A stretch of 64,000 nucleotides of DNA from Morinoia aosen (lineage: Eukaryota > Arthropoda > Malacostraca > Amphipoda > Talitridae): NCBI GenBank assembly GCA_030386875.1, contig CM059574.1, positions 6,021,934-6,085,933 on the forward strand, written 5' to 3'. Position 1 is the first letter of the stretch. Each line of letters opens with the position of its first letter. The position numbers were made by a program, and so were the translations under genes. The notes under the pieces are model-generated. The model saw only the letters and a list, made by a program, of their open reading frames with translations, was not told the DNA's origin and made no database searches. Below are positions 33,601 to 47,179 of this stretch, piece after piece.

Positions 33601-36600
33601 GCGTAGATCAACATCGTTGGCTATTTAGTTTTTCGTAGTTTTTCTCTTTGAAAATAAAGAGTATAGTATGTAGAATGTAATCTAAACGTGATAAAATAAT
33701 TTTCAATTAACATGGATTGGATAATACATGTTTCAGGGATTGACATGGGTGCACATCGAGCGCTACATTCCTTCAACGACTGCATCATTTACGTTTGAGC
33801 AAATAATTCATAATCTGCAGCCAGAAAGATCGTCGGGCAATACACATATTCAATTAGTCCATAGATCAAAACTATTGTAGATGTCTTTATCTACGCGTCA
33901 ATAACAATGTACTTGATCTTACAGAAAGAAATTAAAGTATGCAGTGACCTACTGCTCACTCAATGAAAACATTTTAGAGTAGCTGGAAATGCACAACCTG
34001 TCGGTCGTTTCGAAGTTTGGTGTTCGGAATGTTTCCCTGTGGTTTATCTATTCTCGTGGGAGGTATATCATGCTCAGGAGGTCAATTATGTGATAATGAT
34101 AATAAAAAAATATCTTGCGTCATTAGTGCGCTCTGTTTTTTCTGTTTTTCAACATTCGTGTGCCTTATATATTGGAGATTTAATTGACAGATCAAAAGAT
34201 GCTAGGTAATGCTTCACAAATAATAACTTTGTTTCATTTCAAGAAGAATTCTAAATTACAGATCAATAAACTCATTAAAAATATATTTAAAACAGCAGTA
34301 AAAGCTTGAGACTCATTTCGAAGGTTGCGGAAAAAGTTGAGTGAAGTGATATAATTCAAGCTGAGGCAAGTTTTATCTCGTTTCGAATAGACAGACTTAT
34401 GAAGAATGTCAATTTGTGAGCGTAATGAGATCGCTGCAGGCAACCTTGGCTGATTCCACCTTATTTGCCATGCACCAGAGATCGTCAGCACGCGGGCAGA
34501 GGCCTGATTAGCTTACATGTTTAATGGCCTGGAAAGCGGTGGTGATGCAGGCTGGTCCATTCAAAGTCGCATAACGTCACTATTCTCGGTGCAGTTTCTC
34601 TCATTGGATTATTATAATATTATTATTCTCACGCAATGTTAGGTCTCGTTTGCGGAGTTGGTGCACAGCATTGTACCCTTTGTGGCTGTTTCCTTTGATT
34701 TCTTAAGTGATCGTGTACTGATTATTCCGACCCACTCAGAAGTCAAAGATATATAACGAGTACGCAGCATATTGAGGGCTTATCGTCAAGGGAATACTAA
34801 GGGAAAGAGCTGCATCATAGTTTGTTGACATGCGTTGTTGTGGCTAGTGTCATTGAAGAATAAAAGTACTCAGAAAATTATCTTGCACTTCTCAGTCCGT
34901 TTCAATTTCACGGTCTAGTTGAGTCAGTTTTTTTATTTCTTATCGAATCTCAATGCTTTGATGCAGTAGCAGATGTAAACTAGTGAGAACCAGCACGGGT
35001 ACGCCAGTAAACTTAATTTATGTTCAACGCACGCTCGAGCGAATGAGAGGAAGATACCGAAGTGTCTGTACTATAATTGCGATAATTTCACACCGATTGA
35101 GATTCTGAGCACAAAAACACGACGGCAATAAATTTTTTCGACTTATGTTGTATTTTAGTACTCGTCGGAGCTTTACATTATTTTATGAATTTGTGCATAA
35201 TGTTCAAGGCCTATACTGATTATTGTTTATTTAGATTTAAATTTAAATTTATGAGCAGCTTTGACCTACTTTATACAGAAATTTTTAGCGGAAATTTATC
35301 ATTCTACTTGAGAGTATGGCAGCATAGCAAAGGAAGACGAGCTCAGCCTATGTCCAGGGCACACATCTTCTATTGTATTTTACTCTGTGAGACGACATTC
35401 TTGAGAAAATTGCTGCTTGTAGTACGAACCAGAGAAAGCGTGATTGCTTTCTGCAGTTGCATATAACATTAGTGTCACAGTTGACTTCCATATGACTTCC
35501 ATGAACCTTGAAAAGTTTTCTCTAATATATCTACACATGTGTTTACGATGACACTGATTTTCGAAGTGTTTACGTTATAGCACAGTTGTTCATGGAAGAC
35601 ATCCATCGATTACCCATTTGCTGATGCTGGTTGGTCATCTGTTGGCTGATACACTGAATCGCACAATTTAGTTCAGAACGCCCCCACAATATATGAATAC
35701 CAGAGAAAGGCTTTGTTAGAATGAACAAAATAACTTTGTCATGGAACATCTCAACAAGAGAAAAACCAAAAACGACCTATTCTAGTGCTTTATTTTTTCC
35801 CGCTGGTGCGCGAGTCCATATTGTGTTAGAATAAACGCTAAAACAAAAACAGCTTTTCGAAAAAAAATTCTAAAACTGTATCATAGAGCAAAAAACGTTC
35901 CAAATCTTGAGAAAATGTAATTTTTTGAAATTAATACTTTCGCCTCATGGCTTATTGCATAATTCATGAAAAATGCTCAAAAGAAATACTGATGCTGTAT
36001 GACATGTATGTAATTGGACACTGTTAAACAAAAATTTAGTTTAACTTTCAAGCCATAACCGACGATCATACAATGCTAAAAAACTAAACAGTATTTTCGT
36101 TTTCATCGGTAGATTTTCTGCAGTTCCTTACCTTCAAACTTTGAACATTCAGTTGGCACGTACAGATACTTTCTTTACAGTGCAAAAGTTTAGCCCCCTA
36201 AGCTTGTATAAATCGACCTGACTTGATGGCCTAGCTACCCAAATACTTGAAAAAACTTCAGGTGCGATTAGCGAGCTCTTTGTGAGCATTTAAATCGATC
36301 GCTCAGAACTGGACAAGTCAAGCAAAATAGGAGGCAGGCAAATTTTACTTTTTTTGTTTTTTAAACAGCACTTTTAACAGCAGTTGGCCAATCAACGTGA
36401 CACCAGTCATCAATAAAGTTCAGTGAAGATTGCTGAAATGAGGAAAGACGATGTAAATGCAAACTTAAAATAAGACTACCTACGCCAGCACGGATATTAA
36501 TAAAACGTAGCCGTCTCACACGTGTTCTCAATACTGCGACACAGTACACACGTTTCTGTAAAATATTCTAGGTTTGTTGCGCACACCATCTGACACGACA

Positions 36601-39600
36601 CGCTCGCTTGTCGTGCATTTTGGAACAAAATGCTGATGCACTCAGCCATTGTGCGATGTTCTTTGTTTCTTCCACAGTTTATGAATCAAATTTTCTACTC
36701 GAATATATGTTTCATTGTGTTTATTGTAGAAAATAGGCGAATTTTTTTCTCAACTTATCTTACCGTCTTATTCTTTTTTGAATCCTGAGGGTTTAGGGAC
36801 TGAATTTCTCATTTTTTGTTGCGGTCATTACGCTACTGAATTTGTGACTTTATCAGACTTTATCAGACTTTATGATTTTTTCGTTAGAAAATCTGGGAAT
36901 TGGTATATTTTTTAGTTATTTATTCAATGTTCAGAGTTGGTGCTAAAAGTGTGATTTCGAACACCGAAGCTGTGATATGTTTGAAATAGTGTTTTGTTTG
37001 ACCCAAGTTCTCTATCTCGTGTTTCTTCATTTTCGGGTACAATTCCCTCATAAATCGGCAGAGATACTTAAATTTCAAGTGCAAAAACCGTAGATTTTTC
37101 TCAATTTGAAACAGCGTATACTTTTTCTTTTGAGCGACCTGAAGTGTACGCCAGTTAGGTCTTACGCGGAATGATAACCCTACAATCTGAATCGGCTTTC
37201 ACAGTTTTAAATTTTGGATAATTTTTGTATACAATTCTGGATGTTCACTTGAAGTTTTTGCTACGAACAAACCCGAACAGCCTGTTACTTGGCACTTAAG
37301 CGTTTGGTTTTGATCAAGTTCATCGAAAAATAATCACATTCACCAATGGGATCCATAGCCAAGTGCAGTTGGCTCGTGCATAAACTTTTGCATTTAATCG
37401 ACATTAAATACAAACTGTTTCAAAATGCGCTTAATGAGCGGTGGAGGAGAACGCATTGGAGAGTTTGATCAATAAGAGAGTATTTTGAACCCACGAAATT
37501 TGAATACAAGATTCGGAATTTCATGCTCTGCTTAAGCTGGAACTTCATCGATTACTGTTTTATGAAGCCCCTGCAGAGACCCGATGAGTTACTTGGTACA
37601 TTTTTCATTCACAGATCGATGAAATGCGCAGAAAAACAGTCGTGATGTTAGGTTACAATTTGAGAAGCATTTATCATGAACTGAAGGTCGTTAATGAGGC
37701 ATGTGTGCACTAAAGTCACGCACGGAATATCTCGCACTCAAGGGCTTTCTTTCACGCTCGGATAGTGGCATCAAGAGCTTTTGAGAGTGTGACAGTTCTC
37801 AGAATTATTTCATTCTTTAATTTGATTGTGGGAGAGGGTTGGAAGGAAACGTGAAAAGTATCCCGTACAGCACATTCGTTTTCATATGATATTAGCGAGT
37901 GCGCTAATATTATCGTCAAAGGAAGCAAAGGCGTCTCTTAAACATAAATCCATGCATGTATCCTTTGAGTTCATGAAAAATTCGGTACGGAATGGAAAAC
38001 AACAAGAATCCAATAACGCCGGTATCTTCTGGAGCAGGACATATTTGTGTTAGAAGGCCGTAAGAGAGTAGGCCAAGAAGAGTAATCATGTTTATCTGAT
38101 GGCTAATGACTCTAAGTATAATCTGTGGGAAAGAAACCATGACAATAGCTATTATTTACCTATAATCTGCCGTCTACGCAGTAGAGCGTTTACAACTCGC
38201 ACTTTGAGGCTTTAAGAACTGTAAATGTATTGCGAAAATTATAATTTCTACCGAATACAAGAAATAGGTGGCAACAATTCAGACTCATTGATGCATTCCA
38301 GTGTGTACAGTTTGACTATAGAGCAGATGTTCTGTTTATGAATTTCAATACATGCTTGCAGTTTGAATAGCAATGGATGTGCTCACTTTGAATTTTAGTG
38401 CATAGGTTTCGGTCGAATTTCAAGGCTTCGATAGATCGATCAGGTATTGAATTTCTGTACCTTGAATATCAGTACAGGTATTTATTCGGATAATAGGTGC
38501 AGTTCTTCAGTTCCAATTTATCAATTATGACGCATATTTTCCCATTGAATCTCAATTCAGTTGCTCAGGTTGAATAGACGTCTCCACAATGAGATTTAGT
38601 GAAAAAGAAAAATCGTGTTCACCATCGACAAGCCTTGAATTTTCGAGTAATTATTTATTTGAGTCACGTTTTTTCAGACAGCAATTTATTGACAATATTG
38701 ATGAAGATAAATAATCTTGCATGGATTTAATATCAAATTTTCGGCTCAAAGATTATTTTGCATATCATCTGGAAGCAAAAGGAAAGAATAACTTATTTTT
38801 AAGAAATCGAATGAAAAAGTCAAAATCCCGTGAACTGAGCACAAAATTTTTTTTCTTAAAATTAATTAAATGATATAGGGTTAAATTATTTGTTGGTTGT
38901 TTTTTTAAAGGATCATAAGCTGTATTTCATTAAAAACAGTTACACTGTAAACATATTTACATGGTACTTTCAGAATATGAACATCATATTATCATGAAAA
39001 TATTCTAAATTTCCAAAAATACCAGATCGGATAATTTCGTCACATGAGCCACCAGCGCAATACTGTGGTGTGCTAGTCAGCGCGAGGAAAGTTAAATGCC
39101 GGCCGGTTGGGTGGTTGAGACCGGCACACTCAGCCTCTCGCGCGTAATGTGGCCAGCCTTGTGAGCCGCTGGCTTCTCTTACTTTGTTCATTAACTAGAA
39201 ATTTTCAAACCCAGTTTAGTGCTTGGAATGAAGCATAACCTCGCTAAAATACGGTTATGGTTTTTCGATTGGCGTTACTTGAAAACAAGCACTTAGTTTG
39301 AGCCAGTTCATTTCCTAGGGCCTGTTTGACGGTTTATTTCCTTTGTGTAGTTGCCCTAGCGAAACCGAGTAGTTTTAACGTCCAACATGTTTTTTTTGCG
39401 GATAACGACGGTGAATAGCAGCCGTTTGCGACAAGACAGCCTTGAACTTGAAAGATTTCCAACACAAGCAGCACATTGTATTGATGTAAGCGCAAATAAA
39501 AAATTTGGGCATTCTGAGGCCATGTAACATACAAATTTCTTGAACACAAAACTCTATCGTTTTTTCGCTGCTTATAATGCTACAAATGCTGCAGTGTGCA

Positions 39601-40883
39601 TGAATCAGTTACCATGAGGTCACGGCCATACTCTCTGAATGCGAACGACGCTGGTTTTCTTTAATATTATAATGGAGTTATGTATCACAGACCCAAAATC
39701 GGGCTTAGCTGAGCGTGTCCATCCATTACGTTGAAGGCACTTGACGAATTAGAACTTTGATTGGCTGTAAATGTTAAATGTTATACGGAATGGGCAGAGG
39801 TTCTTTTCTAGCAATCAACATTGACTCTTTTGGAAGATTCCTTCATCATTGTTTTGAAATAATCAATAATCATGAAAAGATTCCACACTACGTTCACGTA
39901 TAGAACTGCTTTCTAGTCCAAGCACAAAAACTAAAAAATGTTTCGAAAATTCAAGTTAAGCTGATCATCCGGCTTTTGTGGTTGGAGATAATGGTTGTGT
40001 AGGATCCTTAAAATCGAACCTAATATTTCTCTTTGACAGCATTTCCAGGATTAGAAAAATCTGATAACTCTTAAATTCGCTGCTATAATCCTCATTTTCT
40101 CGAATATTTTTCAGCTGGTGTGATATAACTCTCGTCGGCCGCTGCTCGTACGCCGATAAATCATGCAAGCAAATCCCGAAGCCGCCGCAGATGAAAGCAA
40201 ATAAAGAACTCTGTATTCAGGATTAACTTTCATATTGTTCCGTCGTATGAAATATTTCCTTGGAAGAAAAGCGGTGTTGAGATTCAGCATATAAATCACT
40301 TACGCAAGATATCTTTTCCTGATCTACGTAAGGGATGCAAAATTTCTCTCGCAACAGAAATATCTAGCTCTACTAAACCAGGCGCAATGAGGGTCCAAAT
40401 GCAAATTGTCTTTCTTATCCTTGCAGGTTTCATCGATTTACTGGTGTCATGATTCACTGACTTGAATATTAAACTGATTGCTGACAATCTGTAGCTATTG
40501 AAATAATTCTCGTTGGCAAGAAAACGCGATCGCAAGTACTTTAGATTTTTATTCATAGGCTTCGATCTCGTTCGATGTCTGAGATCCATGAAATATCGAG
40601 TTTAGATGGTGCGACTCTTTTTGCTTCGCTTATTTAATAATCTACTCACCCTAATACTTCACCATCAATTTCTAGCGTTTAATTTGTGTTGTCTAATTCA
40701 AATAGTCTAGTTTGCCAGCACTTTCAACAAAGAGTAAAACTTTTGAATTCATGTTAACATTTGTGTTTTTGAAAATGTGCTGATTATTCTTGAAATTATA
40801 GCTATAATTTGACATTTTACCTCATTACTACTGGCATGGGGACGAACTTTGCCACATCGCTGGCGGCCAAAACGGGCGAGTTA
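30645..40883. other. Ten kilobases with nothing recognisable
   Basis: Open frames are short and scattered; the longest, a minus-strand frame of 105 codons at 33015-33332, has no recognisable motif, signal peptide or membrane segment. Small items only: a CTTTATCAGA tandem at 36849-36877, a TTTAAATTTAAATTTA palindrome at about 35235, and a GC-rich patch with GCCGGCCGGTTGG/GACCGGC at about 39098-39126. Conserved exons or enhancers may be hidden here, but the sequence alone does not show them. Confidence 0.4.
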
Positions 40884-41518
40884 TGCCGGGGGCACACTAC
40901 GTTTTTTCGGTTGTCAAAACGAACCATGCACGGACGCTCGCCGTACCAAACGGCCGTCAGGCGCGTCAGGCCACAGCGTGACTGTGTGTGGCTCTCCCTC
41001 AGCTCTGTGATGAGCGTCCGATGTTCATCGAACATAAACAAACCGAAGTCAATGTGCATGAGCTATACTAAAAAATTAAAAAATCAAAAAATTTTCGAAT
41101 TAATACGTAATCATTAAAGTAAATTGTATCAACATTGTTAGAAACAAATATTTTGTTTCTTTGTTTGATGACGGGCTGCTTGGTTTTTCACTCAACTGCA
41201 GGACCTAGTACTAAATTTCATTGCTTTAATTTAGGATGCCATCATCAAAACAGCTCACAACCACATCATGAATATATCTCAAGCCAAACATATCTCAAAC
41301 CAATCAGCAGATAAAGTGAACATAACCGCTGCGAAACGTGTCAACACTGTCCGCCATCTTTGTCCTTCGTTACTCATTTGGTGGCTGAAAGCCTCCGACG
41401 ACCTTTCACGAGATGAGCATCCGTTCATCAAATGTTGAGCAAACGGGCCTTCCAGATCTTATCTGACGAACAGTTTTCATTTGACGAACGAAGGTAAGGC
41501 TATAGTGTGGCCCCGGCA
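40884..41518. mobile_element. 635-bp MITE with TTA target duplication
   Basis: TGCCGGGGGCACACTA at 40884 and, read inward from 41518, TGCCGGGGCCACACTA form terminal inverted repeats with one mismatch in 16. TTA precedes the left end (40881-40883) and follows the right end (41519-41521). Subterminal GACGAAC and GATGAGC words occur in both halves. No transposase frame is present, and the plus and minus open frames of 80-102 codons in the left part are artefacts of GC-rich repeat sequence. A 3-bp TTA duplication and GC-rich tips fit a non-autonomous PIF/Harbinger-like element. Confidence 0.85.
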
Positions 41519-41521
41519 TTA

Positions 41522-44500
41522 AGCAGCGGTAGCTTGCACCGGTTGATGCGCTGCATGGCTCGGCAGTTATTCTTACCTCTCCGGATTCGTTTGTAACTCT
41601 AGTACGTGCGGTTCAGTGCCTTAGTTTAGAGCGAGAAGTAGTGCTGTTTTTCCTGGTTTCAATTGGTACTCTGATCTTTCAAGGTTCAACAACGATTCCA
41701 TTTAAATTTATTTTATCAGAAACGGATTTCGTAACATTTATTTTTATCAGTGGTGAAAATTAATAGATTCATCTGTAACACTAATCGTAATTGGTGAGTC
41801 AGTCATGCTGATTGTTTTTACTCATTAGCAGCATTAATGGGGGCACGTTGAGCAACAACACCTGTTATTAGATCCACCCCTCTCAGTAATCGTAACAGGT
41901 TCAGCAGCAGCAGAAGCAGCTCGTATGAGGCTTGTTAGAGCAGCCACGCTCGTCCGGCGCAGCGATGTCGATGCGGAAGCAAAGCTCGACGCGTTCTGCG
42001 ATATTGACTGGCTTATCAGGCGTCTCATGCCTTCTTGCCCGGCTACACGCGACGCAAAATTTACCCATGTTATTTTAGAGATGTCCTTCAAAAGCTTTAT
42101 TATAGTTTTCAAATTTTGGGATAAATGTATCTTGATAACAAGTTCACGACGAGCAAACCAACACTTAATCGAGCTAAGTGTTCTGGCATAGTACATAATT
42201 TCAGAGAAAAACATTCAGCGATACTCTAAAAAATATTTTTCTTTTGTGGGCGCTTGTGAAAAATATTTGTATGAATTCATTCTCCACCTGCAGGCAAACA
42301 AACAAACAAAACCCGACCTTGAAAATAGTTACATTCTAAGTCCTAAATGCCTTAAAATTCTTTCTGATGTTAGATGTGATTTACATTTCTATGCGCAAAA
42401 ATTAAACACAGCATAAGGGCAGCAGGAAATTATAAGGCGTTTGTACATCAAGTTTAATTGTATCAATACGAAGAACTTTCCAAAAAGCAAAGTACTGTTT
42501 GAAGATGGCTAATAATTCTAACTACATGGTAAATTTCTTGGCCATTTTCATTGTATTTTGCATGCTTTTTATGCCTAAAGACTCGTCATTTTCTTCTCTT
42601 TCAAGAAGAAATAAAACAATATGAATGATTATGAGACTGACCCTGGGAGGCCGGATGTACACGTGAAACCAAGTGTCGCCATGAAAAGAGCTTCGACGAC
42701 TCACAGTTTGTATTTCACCTCCGCAGCGCAATGCCAAGTGCGGGCTGGCGGGAGTCTCTGCTGGAACTTCACAGAGTTTTCTCCCCACCCTGGTCAAATT
42801 AGAAACTGTTAAAGCACACTGCACGAGAGCAGGAATGCGTGTGGGGTAAAATTGCAACAATGTTGCAGTATGAGCTGTGCTCATTGCTCTATATGTATAG
42901 AACTGCCCGCTCATTTCGGTTCAATAACAATCTGCACTACGAAGAAATACATTTAGTGCCCAGTTTTGCCCGCTACACGGAGCGTGTGCAGCACGTCCAT
43001 CAAAATTTTGTCAATTATACGACAATTGACCTCACTTGGGCACGACTGCAAATCATCGCATGAGAATTGGTGTGCCATTCTGGAAGAATGCTCTTCATTC
43101 TGCAGCTGCTGGACAAACCCTGAGCAGAAATGTTGTGTTTGCGATGTGAATTTCATATTCAAAAGCGTGCTCAGAATTTCAAAGCAAGTCGAGTCGCAGC
43201 CATTATAACACTTACACTATTGAAAATGCAGCTTGCATTCATGGCTGTCGTGGCAAAACATGATTAACGAATTATATATTCTGTTTAAATTATCCATATT
43301 GAAAGACATAAGACGTTGCAAGGCGATGGTAAAATATTAATTATTTTCTCGTTTATTGGCTTTTTCTCTTTCATTTGTCACTGGGGGAATTTTGGTACGC
43401 CGAACTGGTGCTTCTTTCTAACTCTCTGAGGAATTGAAGCATAAATTCATCTAGAAAAGAGCTTGTAAAAATGTACTTGAACATTATTGCATTTTGTATC
43501 AAGTTTCACGGTAGCGGAAGAGCTTTTTACTGAAGGAACATGCCTATGATTATTACTCAAGTTCTTATGATCATAATACAAAGAACAAAACATAAAACCA
43601 TTGGTATACAGATCTCCCAAATTAGAGAAGTGTTTTAAATATACAGAATTTACAGAGTTCATTACTATCTCAGAACTTGTAATTGATCTGTTATTCTGTA
43701 TCCTGAACAAGCAGTCAAATTACAGGACCTCCAAATTGAGTGATACACCCACTTTTCACTGTTTTACTTATTATTTATTAAACAATACAACTTTACACGT
43801 GGTTTCCACTGAGCAAACCTCCTCGAATTTAGACGAAATTTACTATCTTCCTTGATTCTTGACAACAGAGAAGACTGGCCCTATTTCATCTGTGTGGATT
43901 AGATAAGTTCACCACAGATTACAGAGATGGTGTCGGGCTAAGTACTTCTACTTCTTTTCATTAGCATGCAGATGGTCGCAAGTCATGCCTGCTTGGGCAG
44001 CCAGGCGTGCTCAGGCGCACACGCCCGTCCACGCAGGCTGCGGCCGGGCTTATCGGTCGCAGCACGACGATTGTGTTGTGGCAGTGAATGCTCATGTTAG
44101 CGCTGCTGGTTTTATTGGTTGTGAGTGAATGTAGATTTTAATATTGCCGTTTTCGTTATCAACAATTGTTTAGAGAGCATCAGCGAGATGAATCGTTCGA
44201 ATCGAAAATTTAAATTTACTGTTGGTTTTGATAGTTATCTTAGAGGGGTGAAAAATTTTCTACTTTCACACAAATTCAATAGCTGAAAATATCTGGTGAT
44301 TTTTTTGCGATATAATTTTTAATGGAAAAGCCATTGATCGTTTCAAAACTGATCCAATTCCTGCAGTTCTCTTTGGTATTCCTAAAGAAGCTCGATGTTC
44401 GAATTCATGTTTCAGTTAAAGTCCCTTCGCATCTGGGTTGTCAACTTATTATTCCCGACCAGTCATCATTACTTTTTAAAGTGAATGAACCAAAAGTTAC

Positions 44501-47111
44501 CCAACCAGGGTGAAACATCTATAACTTTTCATGCTTTGCTAAAAGTTGTAACATATATGATGGGCTTAGATTGGTTTAAGATACAACAAGATAAGATAAC
44601 AAGATAACCCATCTTGCTGCAAGCTAACCATACCTGAGCCTATCATCTGTGCTTTGACGTTAAGTACATCGTGCAAGTCGTGACACTTGCGCTGATGGCT
44701 CCTAGAGTAGAACTTTAGCGTTGGATTGTGGGTAACTTGGCCCTCAACGGCAGAGGGGCGGAGCGTGGGCTGGCGGTAGTCCTCACAGTAAAGGTTTTGC
44801 GTGGCGCAGGTCTTAAGCTGCAGAAGAGGAGATTAATATTAGTTCGCGTAAATTCATTTAATTTTTATACTGTTACAGTCGTATACCTGTACCCTACCAT
44901 TGAAAATATTCTAAGGTTGGGACCAGCAACAAATATTGTACACGGCTCAACGTCTCTCTAGCCGTGATCGGGCCAACTGGAAGTTACATGTTACAATAAT
45001 TTATACCACACAATGAGTTTCACCGTGCATTTGTTCATATATTTCTTTAGTTACATATATTTCTCAGAGCCCGTTTCTCTCATACGGTACGAATTGCCAT
45101 ACTATCGTCACACGCTGGGAAGAAAAAACATAAATACTGCAAAATGCTGCCTATTTTCATTTTGAAGTGCGATTCCGTTGTATTGATATTCAGTCGTCCT
45201 TTTGCTCGCAAAAAATGTGATTTCTGAAGTGATAGTAAAAAGTAGGTAATGGTTGGTGTGAATTTTTATTTTAAAGTAAAATTTGTTTGTATTGAAATTC
45301 AGTGTATGTTTTAAGACCATAATATTCATTGTTAAAACACCAAATATGATTTGTATTACATATGTAGCTAGCTCAGACAGTTTGTCACATGTGATAATTG
45401 TTGTCAAAATTTAAAATTTTATTCGCAGGTTTCACTAAAACAGAGTTTCAACGGATGAGCGTGATAAAAATAGTTGTATTCAATGGCGCTGGTAGTCAGG
45501 ACTGCATCTGCTCTCTTCGTAACATACAAGCATGAATAATCTTTGCTAAAAAAATCCTTAAAAATTAACTTTTGTTTTTAACGAACAGGTTGTCGGTTTT
45601 CAATCGGCTAGGAAATTCGCCACAGGGGCGTCTCATGTGATTGCCGTAAATCTTAGGACTTTGTGAAATACAATTGATCAGTTGAAAATGTTGGTGAAGT
45701 GCAGTCATTGTCTGATAATTATGACAGAGCTGAATGATGAAAATTCATGTCAGGCGTTCTCTGAAGCGGTAGGGAAAGCAAGCCGGCGGAAAGTAAACAG
45801 CAGTTAACAAGCATGATCAATGAAGGTCTAAGAAAATTTCGCAACATTTGCATTTACTGGTTGCATGGAATACAAGATCGATTCAAGGATCACGATAATC
45901 ATTTTCTCATAAGAAATGGCCTCCGCAGTCTCCAGCTTTGAACACTATCGAAAAGTATGAGACCAACTGTAGAACGAACTAAGAATCTCAACACCTCTTC
46001 CTTTTTCATGAGACAATCTTTCTGAACGTTTATTCGTTACTTATTAATACTCTTGTCGAAATATTCGTTAAAAGCGCTTATAAAATCTTGTAAAATCTAT
46101 GCCTAATAGAATTAAAGTTGTATTCGATGTGAAAGGTGATTCAATAAACTATTAGGCTTTATGGTTTTAATTCCATCCATCTATACTTTTTCTAGGATGC
46201 GAAAATCCTCACGACAGTGTTATGTGTTCGATTTATGTTCGGTTCAACTACTCTGTTTCGGAAAGATATTCAATTATATCTTCGCATTATTGCGTTCTCA
46301 TGAGAACGGTGCTTATGGATAATTTATTACATTCCAACTTGTATCAAAAGATGAGAGACAAGGATGTGATCAAACAATATAATTGTGTAGGACTGCGAGG
46401 TCATTTCACGCTATTAATATTTTAAGGTTATCATTCTCATTACACTCTGTTCAGTGTGTTTCATGCAGAATTCCGCAGAGCTGCCACCGCTTGATTATAG
46501 GAAATTTAACTGGAAAGAGAAAGTCCAAATTCCTTTGATCATAGGCTGGCTTCTTCCCTCACTTTGAGCTTCCACCACACTTGCCCCGGAATGATGAACT
46601 TTATGATGTTATTCACCGACTAATAAAGCAAGCTGGATCCGAACTAACCACCAGAGCACACAATGAGCTAACGAATAATGAAGAATCTGCTCCGTGTAAA
46701 TGGCTGTTAAAGTTCATCATTGTCGGCATAACGTGCGCTGAATTTAGGAGTATATTTCTGCGCCAGAGCGTGGAGAAACAATGATCGTGCTCGTTTTCAT
46801 AATCTACTTCTCCCACGCATTGAACTGTATTTTCCAAGCCAATTTGCGAACTGAACTGGACAAAAAACTGTAGTTACTCCATAAAGCGAGCTGTAATTGC
46901 TCATAAGCCGACGGACCTGTCGAGAATAATCGATATCCCGGTCGTGCGACTGTGGCTTAACAAGAAAGGTCGCCTGACAGAACTGTAAAAGTATAACAGC
47001 CATTAGCTCGCGATGACTCCAGGGGCAATAGTCGATTAGGACGAGCAATTATCGCTTTTAACAAAGAGGAGGTTTGTTTGGCGATTTTGCGGTTCGTTAA
47101 CGGGAAAATGT
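41522..47111. other. Unannotated stretch with one dual-open GC-rich patch
   Basis: The patch 41895-42075 is GC-rich and open on both strands (minus: an Ala/Ser-rich run within a 126-codon frame at 41834-42214). It starts with a CAGCAGCAG tract. It might be part of an exon, but there is no recognised domain or clear splice context. Other GC-richer islands at 42640-42800 and 43980-44060 are equally unassigned. An (AAAC)n run is at 42297-42311. Confidence 0.35.
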
Positions 47112-47179
47112 ACCCAGCTTTGAATCACATTGGCTGGAGCTCTATACCCAGCTTTGAATCACATTGGCTGGAGCTCTAT
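47112..47179. repeat. Exact 34-bp tandem duplication
   Basis: The sequence starting ACCCAGCTTTGAATCACATT at 47112 is repeated without change from 47146. Two perfect copies in otherwise unique sequence indicate a very recent duplication or an assembly error. Confidence 0.9.

Noticed and set aside
27861-40880. A hidden gene or operon in the 13-kb featureless region
   Set aside because: No open frame above about 105 codons and no motif or composition change strong enough to support one; short exons cannot be excluded, but none can be claimed.
40809-41117. 102-codon frame as a host gene
   Set aside because: It begins outside the MITE, crosses its left terminal repeat and continues inside it. 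It has no recognised domain.
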